Both the position numbers and the translations under genes were made by a program. From Haematobia irritans (Eukaryota > Arthropoda > Insecta > Diptera > Muscidae): DNA of 64,000 nucleotides. The DNA lies in NCBI RefSeq assembly GCF_050003625.1, contig NC_134401.1, positions 89,568,852 to 89,632,851 on the forward strand. Reading direction: 5' to 3'. The notes beneath the pieces are model-generated. The model saw nothing but the letters and a program-made list of their open reading frames with translations, was not told the origin of the DNA and searched no databases. Positions 27,601 through 36,794 of the stretch are shown here, one piece after another. Positions within the stretch are counted from its first letter, which is position 1. Each line of letters begins with the position of its first letter.

Positions 27601-27608
27601 AAATGCAT
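12141..27608 (-). CDS. D-aspartate / D-amino-acid oxidase, complete four-exon gene
   Basis: This is a peroxisomal FAD enzyme of the DAAO/DDO family, which oxidises D-amino acids to 2-oxo acids, ammonia and hydrogen peroxide. Minus-strand exons 27608-27421, 27354-27231, 17344-17199 and 12693-12141 join in phase at GT-AG sites to give 336 aa, the usual family length. Residues 7-12 (GSGIIG) are the FAD-binding GxGxxG. NCTGMG (181-186), the GLRPHR Arg region (about 275-280) and the DAAO signature VVHNYGHGGYG (301-311) follow. The last residues SKL are a classical peroxisome signal. The start is the Met just before the Rossmann strand; an upstream in-frame ATG exists. Motifs around NCTG and GLRP look closer to D-aspartate oxidase, but substrate choice cannot be fixed here. 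Introns are 66 bp, 9886 bp and 4505 bp. Confidence 0.93.
12763..14056 (-). mobile_element. Family A element with a doubled end
   Basis: The ACAAGTATAT-GGCCGTAAGTTCGGCC end occurs twice, near 12763 and 12963. About five 153-bp units follow, then the GACGGACGGAC stretch and a GGAGGGTATAAAA end near 14055. It lies in oxidase intron 3. The doubled end suggests that one insertion landed beside another or that an end was duplicated. Confidence 0.75.
14087..14225 (-). repeat. GGTTGCCAC-element fragment
   Basis: Four degenerate 29-bp units (AAATAAAATTTT with TCTATAGA) run into GGTAGATTATTTTTGGCTCGAGGGGCAACC, one end of the family, where GTGGCAACC has become GGGGCAACC. Confidence 0.7.
14226..15158 (-). 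mobile_element. Family A element lacking its hairpin end
   Basis: About five units of 153 bp lead into GACGGACGGACGGAC, the conserved block around ATATATACTTTATGG and GGTGGAGGGTATAAAA. The hairpin end is missing, replaced by the GGTTGCCAC fragment. Confidence 0.75.
15205..15440 (-). repeat. Family A end fragments, rearranged
   Basis: One partial end (ACAAGTATATATGACGGAAAG) is followed by an internal fragment around ACCGACCGACATCGC. A second diverged end (GGCCCGGCCGAATGTTATGTAC) follows near 15360. Confidence 0.55.
15640..16950 (+). mobile_element. Decayed R1-type non-LTR retrotransposon 3' end
   Basis: Broken frames on the plus strand resemble a retrotransposon RNase H: NIYTDGSKV (first Asp), FHAEVFAIEKEL (Glu), then WVPGHYGIMCNEEADVLV. 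Many stops and shifts occur. A 48-bp segment is present twice (16041-16088 and 16455-16502) with different sequence after each. The 3' end reads ATAACCTAACGTAACCTA, like the SINE tail. It lies in oxidase intron 3. Confidence 0.65.
17199..17344 (-). CDS. Oxidase exon 3
   Basis: This 146-bp exon sits between TTCCAG and GTAAGT and codes for residues 105-152, starting NHFIEKLLPVYRQ. It ends with AA, which exon 4 completes to Lys. It is 9.9 kb from exon 2. Confidence 0.92.
17503..18876 (+). mobile_element. Family A element with an embedded miniature-element fragment
   Basis: It starts TATACCCTCCACCATAGGATGG (a short palindrome), followed by the GTCCGTCCGTCCGTCTG stretch and about three units. A CCCAGC-family fragment occupies about 18250-18580. 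The copy ends with CCATGGTGGAGGGTACATAA, the GGCCTGGCC hairpin and GGCCGTATATATTTG. It lies in oxidase intron 2. Confidence 0.75.
18250..18580 (+). mobile_element. CCCAGC miniature element, truncated
   Basis: The body from AAAGTAGTGAAAATATTC through GGATCCGGAAGTGGTGC and the 3' AT-rich part matches the element at 24077-24648. The CCCAGC ends are missing. Confidence 0.65.
18877..19297. other. Intronic DNA, unassigned
   Basis: No gene is seen. ATGATCATCCCAAACAG near 18966 resembles the inner part of the TGATCACCTCAAA miniature family, but the ends cannot be placed. Confidence 0.4.
19311..19644 (+). mobile_element. tRNA-derived SINE with clear target duplication
   Basis: This full-length copy has an A box, the B box (here GGTCCGATTCC with one change), body and a CCTAACCTAATCTAACC tail. 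Flanking 13-bp repeats at 19298-19310 and 19645-19657 (ATCATTGCTCGAT and ATCATTTCTCGAT) differ at one base, which shows insertion by target-primed retrotransposition. Confidence 0.93.
19909..20371 (+). mobile_element. Family A element, diverged and short
   Basis: It starts TATACCTTCCACAAAAGGATG, keeps GTCCGTCCGTC, lacks whole tandem units, and ends with a worn GACCTGGCCGAACTTTG hairpin. It is an older or variant copy. Confidence 0.65.
20372..20768. other. Intronic AT-rich DNA
   Basis: No open frame, repeat family or element end is recognised here. Confidence 0.5.
20769..22432 (+). mobile_element. Family A element, long copy with about seven units
   Basis: Both ends are present: TATACCCTCCATCATAGGATGG at the left, and TCCATGATGGAGGGTACATAA with the GGCCTGGCC and ACGGCCGT palindromes and ACTTGTTTTT at the right. 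The 153-bp units are highly alike, and the same 51-codon frame stays open on each strand. A GGTTGCCAC fragment (22129-22270) sits between the units and the right end. Confidence 0.85.
22129..22270 (+). repeat. GGTTGCCAC-element fragment inside family A
   Basis: GGTTGCCCTAGAGCC, AATAATCTTCCAAAA and four ATTTTATTTCT-type 29-bp units match the family at 3491-4042. The same junction between family A units and this fragment recurs at 58268. Confidence 0.7.
22490..23240 (+). repeat. Family C-like units, interrupted
   Basis: Units with GGGGGCTATATCAAAAT, TATGGGAGCTATATCAAATCGG and CTTCCATGCTCTCAAGAAGTGAAATCGG recall family C at 35032-36590. The run is split by the TTAA element at 22938-23178. Confidence 0.55.
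22938..23178. mobile_element. piggyBac-like miniature element
   Basis: Inverted ends CCCTCTAATGTCCCAAT and ATTGGGCATTAGAGGG (one indel) are flanked by TTAA on the left and TTAT on the right. TTAA targets and CCC-starting ends are typical of piggyBac-type elements. It is 241 bp and has no coding capacity. Confidence 0.7.
23195..23530 (+). pseudogene. Decayed Tc1/mariner-type transposase relic
   Basis: The frame from 23195 contains VNGRYPLVFIDSGFKINAEYY, matching the stretch after the first catalytic Asp in one group of Tc1/mariner transposases. Shifted frames then give VNQEWLK and FISTAQWPP-like pieces. Stops and shifts break it repeatedly and no ends were found. Confidence 0.5.
23531..24076. 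other. Intronic DNA, possibly the tail of the transposase relic
   Basis: The first part may continue the decayed transposase. From about 23760 to the TT target of the next element nothing is recognised. Confidence 0.35.
24077..24648 (+). mobile_element. CCCAGC miniature element, complete
   Basis: It starts CCCAGCAAAAAAAG and ends TTTTTTTGCTGGG, with TT on both sides (24075-24076 and 24649-24650). The inner block runs GGATCCGGAAGTGGTGCAAA, then CATGGGCTTGTCATAGGACG. No protein is encoded. The 2-bp non-TA duplication is repeated at 37762-38915 (GT). Confidence 0.8.
24649..25464. other. Intronic AT-rich DNA with an internal direct repeat
   Basis: A 70-base segment around ATTTTGCTAAGTTTGAAAAA recurs in diverged form about 185 bases later (near 24690 and 24876). 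No gene or element end is recognised. Confidence 0.4.
25465..26940. mobile_element. TAATT-rich miniature element (family T) split by family B
   Basis: Repeated AATTAAAAATGTTCAA and TTAATTGTATCA motifs run from about 25465 to 25764 and resume at 26828 with TTTTTTAATTGATTACG. Its outer ends are not clear. The family B element at 25765-26827 sits inside. Confidence 0.6.
25765..26827 (+). mobile_element. Family B element, complete
   Basis: It starts TATACCCTGCGCCACTCTGTGG, followed by GTCCGTCTGTTCGTCCGTCC. Internal units carry TAGATATAGCTCCCATATAT and CGCCCGATATGGAC. The right end has GTGGTGCAGGGTATA, the GTCGGCCCCGCCCGAC hairpin and CCTTACTTG before a T-run. Confidence 0.8.
26941..27230. other. 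Start of oxidase intron 2
   Basis: This intronic DNA follows the exon 2 donor (minus-strand GTAAGT at 27230-27225). No element is recognised. Confidence 0.45.
27231..27354 (-). CDS. Oxidase exon 2
   Basis: This 124-bp exon follows a CACTTAG acceptor and ends before GTAAGT. It encodes residues 64-104, starting QWMTDAFHYWDDL after a Gln codon shared with exon 1. Confidence 0.92.
27421..27608 (-). CDS. Oxidase exon 1 with FAD-binding motif
   Basis: ATG at 27608-27606 opens MHFGIVGSGIIGLTTA, with GxGxxG at residues 7-12. It continues to GIFRPGTSFMGPTPEIT and ends in CA before GTAAGC. A 66-bp intron separates it from exon 2. The frame extends upstream to another ATG at 27668, but family proteins start just before the GIVG strand. 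Confidence 0.92.
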
Positions 27609-27870
27609 GTCGTTGACACCGAAACGGGATATCTCTATGCGTGCTTTAATAGCGATCAAATCAAACAAATCACCCTTGCGTTGACAAAGTGTTTAACTGC
27701 TTAGCCATCGATGTTTTCTTATTTATATGTAATAATGTATATCCATATCTCTCGCTCTCTGACAAAACACTTTTTATGGTGAACGCTTTCTTATCAATAA
27801 AATTTTGTTTCTCTTATGGTGCACTCACTTTGGGGGACCAGATGTAGAGATGTATGGCGAAAGTGCTTTC

Positions 27871-27945
27871 CCTGAACAGCTGTTTGAGTAAATAAAGCTT
27901 TACATGTGAGAGAATGGGAATATAGCTTTTTCTCCTGAACAGCTG
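27871..27945. promoter_or_regulatory. Duplicated E-box motif upstream of the oxidase
   Basis: CCTGAACAGCTG occurs at 27871-27882 and 27934-27945 with similar flanks (a T/C-rich run before, TTGA after). CAGCTG is a bHLH E-box core. The pair lies about 260-340 bp upstream of the oxidase start; a regulatory role is only a guess. Confidence 0.25.
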
Positions 27946-28007
27946 ATTGACAAACCAAACTTTCGACTGTGTTCACTATTGTACGTAGGTAGGGCAAAAA
28001 TTTCCAT

Positions 28008-28193
28008 TTATACTATATATACCACGTATGGATTAAATTACAATTTAGAAGACGGTGTTAAGAAGTTTTAAGATACCTGGCCATCGGTGAGTATTACCAC
28101 ATTCATAATTTTTAGTAGAAGTTTCTACTCAATCCATGGTGGAGGGTACATAAGATTCGGCCTGGCCGAACTTACGGCCGTATATACTTGTTA
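28008..28193 (+). repeat. Family A right-end fragment
   Basis: Only the last 185 bp of family A are present: the ATACCACGTATGGA block, GGTGGAGGGTACATAA, the GGCCTGGCC hairpin and TATACTTG. Confidence 0.75.
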
Positions 28194-28256
28194 TTATTAT
28201 TAACACTTGAGATTTGTACTGAGAATTTGGTGCTAAACATGGAGATTTCTTGCCTA

Positions 28257-28545
28257 CACACAAAAAAATTTTTTTCTGATTCAATCACGAAATTAATTGA
28301 TCCAATTAATTTTTAATTGAAATGTCTTCAATCACAGAAATGATAGTATCAATTAAAAAATTAATTGAAGGTCAATTAAAAAGTTAATTGATCCAATTAA
28401 AAAATTAATTGATACTAATATTTTTGTGATTGATTTTTGTTTCAATTAAAAAATTTGTTGAATCAATTAAATGTTTAATTGAATATTTTTTTAAAACTCA
28501 ATTAAAATTTTAATTGGAAAAACTTTCGTGAAATTTTTTTGTGTG
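28257..28545. mobile_element. Family T miniature element, complete
   Basis: The ends CACACAAAAAAATTT and AAATTTTTTTGTGTG are inverted repeats with TA on both sides (28255-28256 and 28546-28547). The body is repeated TTAATTGATCCAATTAA palindromes. It is 289 bp and non-coding, with a Tc1/mariner-like target. Confidence 0.85.
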
Positions 28546-28813
28546 TAGTAAGCATAAGCATTATAGTATTGATATTGACATTACAACTTATGAAAAAACA
28601 TCATAAAAGCATTAAAAGGAAACACGTGAGCCGCACATTTTCAAAAACTTCTATCTACGTTGATTAAAATCGTCAAATCGTCACATGCTTAATTTGCCAT
28701 CAAAAATCGTCAAAACCACGAAAAATCCACAGAGCTAACACCGCTGGTCTCGACAGTTTCTTCATTGTATTCTTAGAGAACTAGTAACATTCATTCAAAT
28801 ATCCTGTTTGTTA
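28546..28813. other. Short spacer
   Basis: No gene is seen between the two TA-flanked elements. Confidence 0.4.
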
Positions 28814-30236
28814 CACCCAGAAAAAAGTGCCTTCGAAACTAAAGGAAAAAATGTTCATCAATATAGTTTATCCATTTTATTTCCATTAAGGTAAATTTTT
28901 GTGAAAAATAATAAAATTTACTCGTTTCAGTAAAAAAATCCTAAACTGTAAGCAGTTAGGAATAGTTCATTAACTAGAATAAGGCATGGAATTTTACTCA
29001 TACTATTTTCTTCGCTGGGTATAAGAATTTACTACTGAAAAAGAAAATTTTATTCGCCGATAACAAAGCATTCGTAAAAATAAACAAAAACCGAACTAAA
29101 ACCAAGTTTCCTCAAAATTAGTAAAATTTCTTATAAAATGATAATTGCGACTTCCTTTATAATAGAAAGTTTTTCATACATACGAACAACACTTGGCATA
29201 GAAAAATATTTTAGTTCATTCGTACTAAGAAGTATGCAATCCTTTCAAAACTTAAGGAAACACACTTGTTAGAATATAGGAAATTTTTTCTATTGTCTAC
29301 CTGTAATCGATACCTGTCATCGTAATCGATGTGTTTGCGCGTGGGTGTAATCGATATATTTGCGCGTCTGTTGTTTTTTTAGTTGGAATCGCGTTGTTTC
29401 GGAGAGATTGTTAAAAAATAATATGGTAAAATAATATAATAAATAACAAATAAAATATATAAAATATTTGTTATTTTAAATTAGTGAGAAAAATTTTCGT
29501 TTTTTTTTAAATAAATCTATCAATGTTCGTGATAGTGTATAAAGAAAGAAAACACCAGCAGAATAACAACCCTTTCATTTGTCTTCATTTTGGAATCTTC
29601 AATTATCAGGTAATATTCAGTGACGCTAACCTTTTGCAACAAAAATGTTTTATGATTTTTTATATTTGTAGGTATTGAAATTGTAAAAGGAGGACAAAAT
29701 CGTTAGGCAGCAACTTATTAAAAGTGAAAAGTACAAGAAGAAGAAAAAGTGCGTTTTACAGTTGATAATATCACACGGAAATTGGAAATAGTGGAATAAT
29801 AAACTAATATTTCAAAGAGATTCGATGCTGTTGATTCTTAATAAATATATTCAATATATTAATAAAACATGTCTTTTATTGAAGATAAAATTGCTTATAG
29901 AAATAAATAAAATTGTATTTAAAAACGAAGGTAAGCAGTTCTAATTATGAAGTAAAAGTTTTACCACAAATGTGTAAGATTTGTCGAAATGAATGAAAAA
30001 ATTTCAATAAAATCATTCCATATATGAATTCAAATTAGTTAAATTTTTTCATTCTGTAGTATAGTGGTATATAAATATAGGAAAATGTTAACTAATATAT
30101 GGAATGCATTATTCCTAATTTCTACGAAAATCACATCGTTCAAACAAATAAAAATGTCTTTGGCGCTATACGAAGTTCAACTTTCTTCACAATGAGTTCA
30201 TTTTAACTTAAAGAAGGGGTCACTTTTTTCTGGGTG
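28814..30236. mobile_element. 1.4-kb TA-flanked inverted-repeat element carrying a gene-like core
   Basis: A perfect 16-bp inverted repeat (CACCCAGAAAAAAGTG at 28814 and its complement ending at 30236) is flanked by TA (28812-28813 and 30237-30238). The outer thirds are AT-rich. The core (about 29290-29930) has ATCGAT sites, a possible 62-bp intron and several AATAAA signals. No transposase is encoded. Confidence 0.75.
29523..29686 (+). CDS. Possible spliced mini-ORF inside the inverted-repeat element
   Basis: The ATG at 29523 opens a 29-codon exon (29523-29609) ending CAG before GTAATA. The candidate intron 29610-29671 is 62 bases with CGCTAAC as branch-like site and TTTGTAG as acceptor. 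The second exon adds VLKL and TAA at 29684-29686, 33 aa in all. Unspliced, the frame runs about 51 codons. I recognise no domain. It may be a non-coding transcript with a chance ORF. Confidence 0.25.
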
Positions 30237-30790
30237 TAGCAGCAATTTTATATGATATCGTGAAGGGTTACACCCAGAGAAGGAATATCATCACCTCAAA
30301 CAAGTTTTAAGAGCAAAATGTTAATTTTGGGTGGTGACCATGTAACATGTAACATTTCAGCAGTTAAATTCTTAACTAGCATATGGAATATATAGGCAAG
30401 GTGACAGATATGTCCATAGTGCGATTTAAAAGTTCGTTAGCGAACGTAGCACAAACGGAGCTTCATGAAAATGGGGGTTAAAAACTAATAGAAGATAGAC
30501 GTTTTATAATATTCAATTAATTTTTGTCTTTTATTTAATTTTTTGTTCTCAGTATTTTTTATACACGATAAATATTTTAAGTTTATGTTTTGCTTTATGA
30601 TTTCTAGTCCTGTTTTAAAACACACATTTTAAATAAAATTTAAAAATCATATGTTTATTAACAGTAACGTAAATAACAAACAATATTTTTTAAACACATA
30701 TTTAAAGCAATGCATTTATGTTTTGTTATATTAAATCATGGTAAGTTGCTATTTGAATATTTATAGCGGTGTCGTGGAATCGGCTCTTTT
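30237..30790. other. Intergenic, with one end of another CACCCAGAGA element
   Basis: TA at 30269-30270 is followed by CACCCAGAGAAGGA and ATCATCACCTCAAAC, the left end of the family whose right end is near 49980. Its partner end was not found here. The remainder is AT-rich and unassigned. Confidence 0.4.
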
Positions 30791-30794
30791 TTGT

Positions 30795-30950
30795 CTTCAA
30801 TGAAATTAATTGATCCAATTAATTTTTAATTGAAATGTCTTCAATCACAGAAATGATAGTATAAATTATCAAAGCCAATTAAGAAATTAATTGATACAAC
30901 TAATGTTTGTGATTAATTTTTGTTTGTTTGTGATTGATTTTGGTGGATAT
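30795..30950. repeat. Family T fragment
   Basis: AATTAATTGATCCAATTAATTTTTAATTG and TTTGTGATTAATTTTTG-like motifs match family T. Both outer ends are missing. Confidence 0.55.
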
Positions 30951-31082
30951 TGCCTTTAACACCGCAGTAAAATTGAGGATGTATAGTTTTATCAATAGCG
31001 GTAATTTTTACCTTCGGAAATTTCGATAAAATTTTGAAAGATATCTGGGGGGCTTAGACCCCCCAGAGAAAATATCTAGCTC

Positions 31083-31502
31083 GCCAATGTATGGGGCTCT
31101 ATATAATTATGGACCGATATGGACCAATTTTTGCATGGTTGTTCGAAACCACATACCAAATTTCAACCGCATCAGATGAATTTTGCTCCTCCAAGAGGCT
31201 CCGGAGGTCAAATCAGGGAGTCGGTTTATATGGGGGCTATACGTAAAAGTGGGCCGATATGGCCCATTTGCAATACCATCCGACCTACATCAATAACAAC
31301 TACTTATGCCAAGTTTAAAGTCGATAGCTTGTTTAGTTCGGAAGTTAGCGAGATTTCAACAGACGGATGGACGGACATGCTTAGACCGACTCTGAATTTC
31401 CACACCACGGCCCAGAATATATATAGGTTATGGGGTCTTAGATCAATATTTCGATGTATTACAAACGGAAGGAAAAAGTATATATACCCCCCATCATATG
31501 GT
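31083..31502 (-). mobile_element. Family A fragment
   Basis: Two units lead into the GACGGATGGACGGAC stretch, the ATATATATAGGTTATGG block and TATATACCCCCCATCATATGG. The hairpin end is missing. Confidence 0.7.
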
Positions 31503-31664
31503 TGAATGCGAATTGAACATTTGGTTTTTGTTTACTGAAAAGGAAAGACAACAGAAAAGGTAAACATAGGAACATTTGTTTAGTTTGGACTAATTTCTAA
31601 AAACGCAGGATCCCATTTTCTAAAGATAATACTTCCTTTTCGTTGAAAATTTTCAATACACTGA

Positions 31665-31885
31665 AAATATATTGTCGTGAGTGATACATTTTTTCATTTT
31701 TCCTTGACCAAAAGTTGATAATCTTTTTAATGAGGCCTTTTTGTCGTTGGGGTTAAGATATTTCGCTGATAAATGCATACCTTAATATAAAAGAACTAAG
31801 GTGAATTTGTCTTTAACAATTGGAAAGAAATCATCAAAGTTATTAAAATCGCCCGTAAAATTGATGATTTTCTGTAACTTGACTA
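31665..31885 (+). repeat. CACTGAAAA miniature element (family D), worn copy
   Basis: CACTGAAAATATATTGTCGTGAG opens a stretch that includes CTTGACCAAAAGTTGATAA and GTTAAGATATTTCGC. Better copies lie at 41147 and, reversed, at 52240-52467. Confidence 0.5.
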
Positions 31886-32145
31886 CACTGAAAAAAATAT
31901 TTACGCGATATTAAAGATTACGCAACCTAAATTTTTACGATGGGAAATTAATAAGACATTAAGGACAAATTTCTTAATCAAATTTTAATTAAAATAAAGT
32001 TTATAATCTTTGCTTAAAAAAGGTTTGACATTTTGAAAATTTGCCTCCCTCCGTTAAAATCGTATGTCTTTGAAATAAGGCAATTTTAACTCTAAAGCAA
32101 TGCAACACAGTTTTTGATATAAAGAAATCGTTATTAAATTAACTG

Positions 32146-32623
32146 CACTGAAGCAAAAAAAATTTGGATAATTTTTAGAAAATTTTAACTAAACTGTGTT
32201 ACAAACGCTGACATCACGCCGATTTCACAAAAATAAGTAAATATTTTTCGACGAAATCAAGAAAATTTATTAGACATAATTAATTTTTTTCACTTGTTAA
32301 AGAAAATTTTGTGATTTGAAGAAAAAAAATGGAGTTAAAAAATGCAAGAATGTCTTTAGTGCCATACAAAGTTCAAGATGGGCGCATTTGTAGTAAAATG
32401 TACAAATTTAAAGAAATAATGAACTATTTTGTGAGAATTACGAATTTATTAAACCTTTATGCTTCATTTGTGTATAATTTGTTCCCGTTTTTTTAGTTCA
32501 TTTAACTAACGTATGCAAAAAATTATAAGAGTAAAGGAAACTTTCTCCAAACATAATAATTCCATAAACTAAACGAAAGTTAAATTGGGTTTAGTGAAAT
32601 AGAGGGTTCACTTTTTTTGAGTG
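32146..32623 (+). mobile_element. AT-rich miniature element (family E)
   Basis: It opens with CACTGAAGCAAAAAAAA and ends GGTTCACTTTTTTTGAGTG. The reverse complement of the whole element, including TGACATCACGCCGAT and GTGCCATACAAAGTTC, is found at 53024-53539. It has no coding capacity. Confidence 0.65.
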
Positions 32624-32639
32624 TGAAATATCGAATATT

Positions 32640-32846
32640 TACACGGTTTCTACCTCTCCAAAGCTGAACCGCGGATTGTTGCGAGAGACACCGAGATCTG
32701 TGAAGAGGAAGCCCTTGATGACTCAATCGAAACGGCTGATGTGACGGTGGTTGCAAATTTGGATGGTTCTACGGTTCCTCCAGATAAATCTTCACCATTG
32801 TAAGGCTGCTTGTGCTGCCTTAAAAGTTCTCATGGTGAAAGGAGAC
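32640..32846 (+). mobile_element. Fragment of an R1-type non-LTR element at the ORF1/ORF2 junction
   Basis: One frame ends [18 protein letters not shown] then TAA (32801-32803). A shifted frame opens at ATG 32763 with [20 protein letters not shown], like the start of the endonuclease domain of R1-type ORF2 proteins (QINL-H-KAA). The two frames overlap by 41 bases. The fragment stops where the TA array begins. Confidence 0.6.
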
Positions 32847-33816
<970 letters not shown>

Positions 33817-34800
33817 AGTACATGGTGTTAATATATTATCTCTAACAACTATGCAAAAATTGGTCCACATCGGTCAATAATTATATATAGCCCCCATATA
33901 AACCGATCCCCTGATTTGGCTTGCGGAGCCTCTAAGAGAAGCAAATTCCATCCCATCCGGGTGAAATTTGGAACATGGTGTTAGTATATGGTCTCTAATG
34001 ACCATGCAAAAATTGTTCCACATCGGTGCATAATTATATATAGCCCCCATATAAACCGATCACCAGATTTGACCTCCGGAGCCTCTTGGAAGACCAAAAT
34101 TCATCTAATTCAGTTGATAATTGATACGTGGTGTTAATATATGGCCTCAAACACCCATGCAAACATTGGTCGAAATCGGTCCATAATTATATACAGCCCT
34201 CATATAAACCGATCCCCAGATTTGACCTCCGGAACCCCTTGGAAGAGCAAAATTCATCCGATTCGGTTGAAATTTGGTACGTGATGTTAGTATATGGTAT
34301 CCAACAACCATGCAGGAATTGTTTCATATCAGTCCATAATTTTATATGACCCCCATATAAACCGATCCCCAGATTTGACCTCCAGTGCCTTGTGGAGAAG
34401 CAAAATTCATCCGATCTGGTTGAAATTTGTAACGTGGTGGTAGTATATGATATTTAACAACCATGCCAAAAGTGGTCCATATCAGTCCATAATCATATAT
34501 AGCCTCCATATAAACCGATCTCGAGATTTGGTTTTGGAGCCTCTTGGAGAAGCAAATTTCATTCGATCCATGCCTAACTAGGTGCATGTAGTTATATATA
34601 GACCTCAGATAAATCGATCCCCAATCACACAAAAATTAGTCCATATCAAGTTGATAATTGTATATAGCCCCCATATAAGCGACCCCATATTTCAATTCTG
34701 GCTCCCTACGTCCGTGCAATAGTCCATATCGATTCGTAATTATTTGTAGACTTACCTACACATAACTTTTTTGTCTAATATGTACCGCGTATGGACTAAC
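33817..34800 (+). mobile_element. Family A units without complete ends
   Basis: About six 153-bp units run from TACATGGTGTTAATATATTAT. The copy then enters the pre-hairpin block (AATATGTACCGCGTATGGAC) but breaks before the hairpin. Confidence 0.7.
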
Positions 34801-34825
34801 TCACAATTTAGAAAACGATTTAAGA

Positions 34826-35030
34826 TTTATTTATTTATTTATTCAGCTATGGTAAGCCAGATTGAAGATAAATTCAATAATACAATAAGTTTATAATTAC
34901 GTTAAAGTTAAAAAAAAATACGGACCAGAAAAAAATAAGTAAGGATAAAAAACTGGGTTTTATGAACAAAATAGATAGATTCAACTTCTTTAAATGTGAC
35001 TATTACAACCAGAAAAAAAGAAGTTGAGAA
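34826..35030 (-). repeat. Possible retrotransposon 3' end
   Basis: The plus strand reads TTTATTTATTTATTTATTCAGC, so the minus strand ends in an AAATA-type tail like the element ending at 6107. The remaining 180 bp are not recognised. Confidence 0.35.
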
Positions 35031-35031
35031 G

Positions 35032-36590
35032 AAACAAGTATATACAGCAGTAAGTTCGGCCGGGCCGAATCTTAAATACCCACCACCATGAACCAAATAT
35101 TAGCGTTTCCTTTCAAATTTCATGAGGGCTTGAGGACTTGAGGACACTTCCGAAGATAAATTTAAAGATTTCACCTATGAGGACTATATCAGATTCTGGA
35201 TTTATAAGAACCATTTTTGTTTGAGTTTTAGAGGAATCATTAACATCTCTTGTAAGTGTGCAAGAAAATTATAAAATAACGTCTTGATTTGAAATCTTAA
35301 ATCTGTAGAAGTAAAATCTGGAAATTTTACATTGAGTTTCAAGCAATTTTCATGATCAATGCGCATTCTACACCATCAAGAAGTGAAGTCTGTCTATATG
35401 GAGGCACTACCAAATGGACCGATAAAAACTTAATCCGATACACGTTTTTGTGAGCCTAGAATACCAGAATATTTACAATTTCAGGCAAATCAGATAAAAG
35501 CCACGGTTTCTAGAAACCCAAGGAGTTAAATCGGGAGATTGTTCTTACGGGGGCTATACTAATATATGGACCGATACTCACCGTTTTCGGCGCACCTCTT
35601 TGTGATCCGAAAATACCTCTAGATTTCCAATTTCAGGCAAATAGGATAAAAACTTCGGATTTTAAAAGCCCAAGAAGTAAAATCGGGAAATCGGTCTATA
35701 TGGGGGCTATACCAAAATATGGACCGATACTCACCATTTTCGGCACACCTCTTTATGGTCCTAAAATACCTCTAGATTTAGGTAACTACGGTTTCTATAA
35801 GCCCAAGACCCCAAATCGGGAGGTCGTTTTATATGGGGACCATACCAAAACATGGACCGATACTCACAATTTTTGGCACACGTATTTGTGGTCCTACAAT
35901 ACCTCTAGATTTTCAATTTCAGGTAAATTGAAGAAAAACTGCAGTTTCTATAAGCCCAAGAAATAAAATCGGAAGATCTGCCTATATGGGGGCTATACCC
36001 AAATATGGACCGATACCCACAATTTTTGGCACACGTATTTGTGGTCCTACAATACCTCTAGATTTCCAATTTCAGGTTAATTGAATAAAAACTGCGGTTT
36101 CTATAAGCCCAAGAAGTAAAATCGGGAGATCGTTCTATATGGGGGCTATACCAAAACATGGACCGATTCTCACCATTTTTGGCACACCTCTTTATGATCA
36201 TAAAATACCTCTAGATTTCAAATTTCAAGCAAATTGGATAAAAACTACGATTTCTATAAGCCCAAGGCTCCAAATCGGGAGGTCGGTTTATATGGGGACT
36301 ATATCAAAACCTGGACCGATATAGCCCGTCTTCGAACTTGACCTGCCTGCAGACAAAAGACGAGTTTGTGCAAAATTTCAGCACGATTGCTTCATTATTG
36401 AAGACTGTAGCGTGATTACAACAGACAGACAGACAGACAGACAGACAGACGGACAGACGGACATCGTTATATCGTCTTAGAATTTCTCCCTGATCAAGAA
36501 TATATATACTTTATATAGTCGGAAATCGATATTTCGATGTGTTACAAACGGAATGACAAACTTATTATACCCCCGTCACCATTCTATGGT
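35032..36590 (-). mobile_element. Family C element, complete
   Basis: The hairpin end (AACAAGTATATACAGCAGTA with GGCCGGGCC) lies at the left. About eight units with GGGGGCTATACCAAAA and ACCTCTAGATTT follow. A GACA run (36422-36463) and CCCGTCACCATTCTATGGTG close the copy. The plan is that of family A with different units. Confidence 0.75.
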
Positions 36591-36667
36591 GTACGTTGGC
36601 ATAATAACGGAATAGTCACAAGCAGGAACAAAAAAATGTAAGCCGGTGACAGGAACAATTGAAATAT

Positions 36668-36791
36668 CCAAGTATACCACAACCCAAGTAATTCGATTGT
36701 GGATAACAGTCTTTCGTAGAAGTTTCTACGCAATCCATGGTGGAGGGTACATAAGATTCGGCCTGGCCGAACTTACGGTCATATATACTTG
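36668..36791 (+). repeat. Family A right-end fragment
   Basis: Only the block from CACAACCCAAGTAATTCG through GGTGGAGGGTACATAA and the GGCCTGGCC hairpin to ATACTTG is present. Confidence 0.75.
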
Positions 36792-36794
36792 TTT

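Noticed and set aside
36420..36470. GACA microsatellite as an independent feature
   Set aside because: It is the GTCY stretch that belongs to family C; the same holds for the run at 49611-49661.
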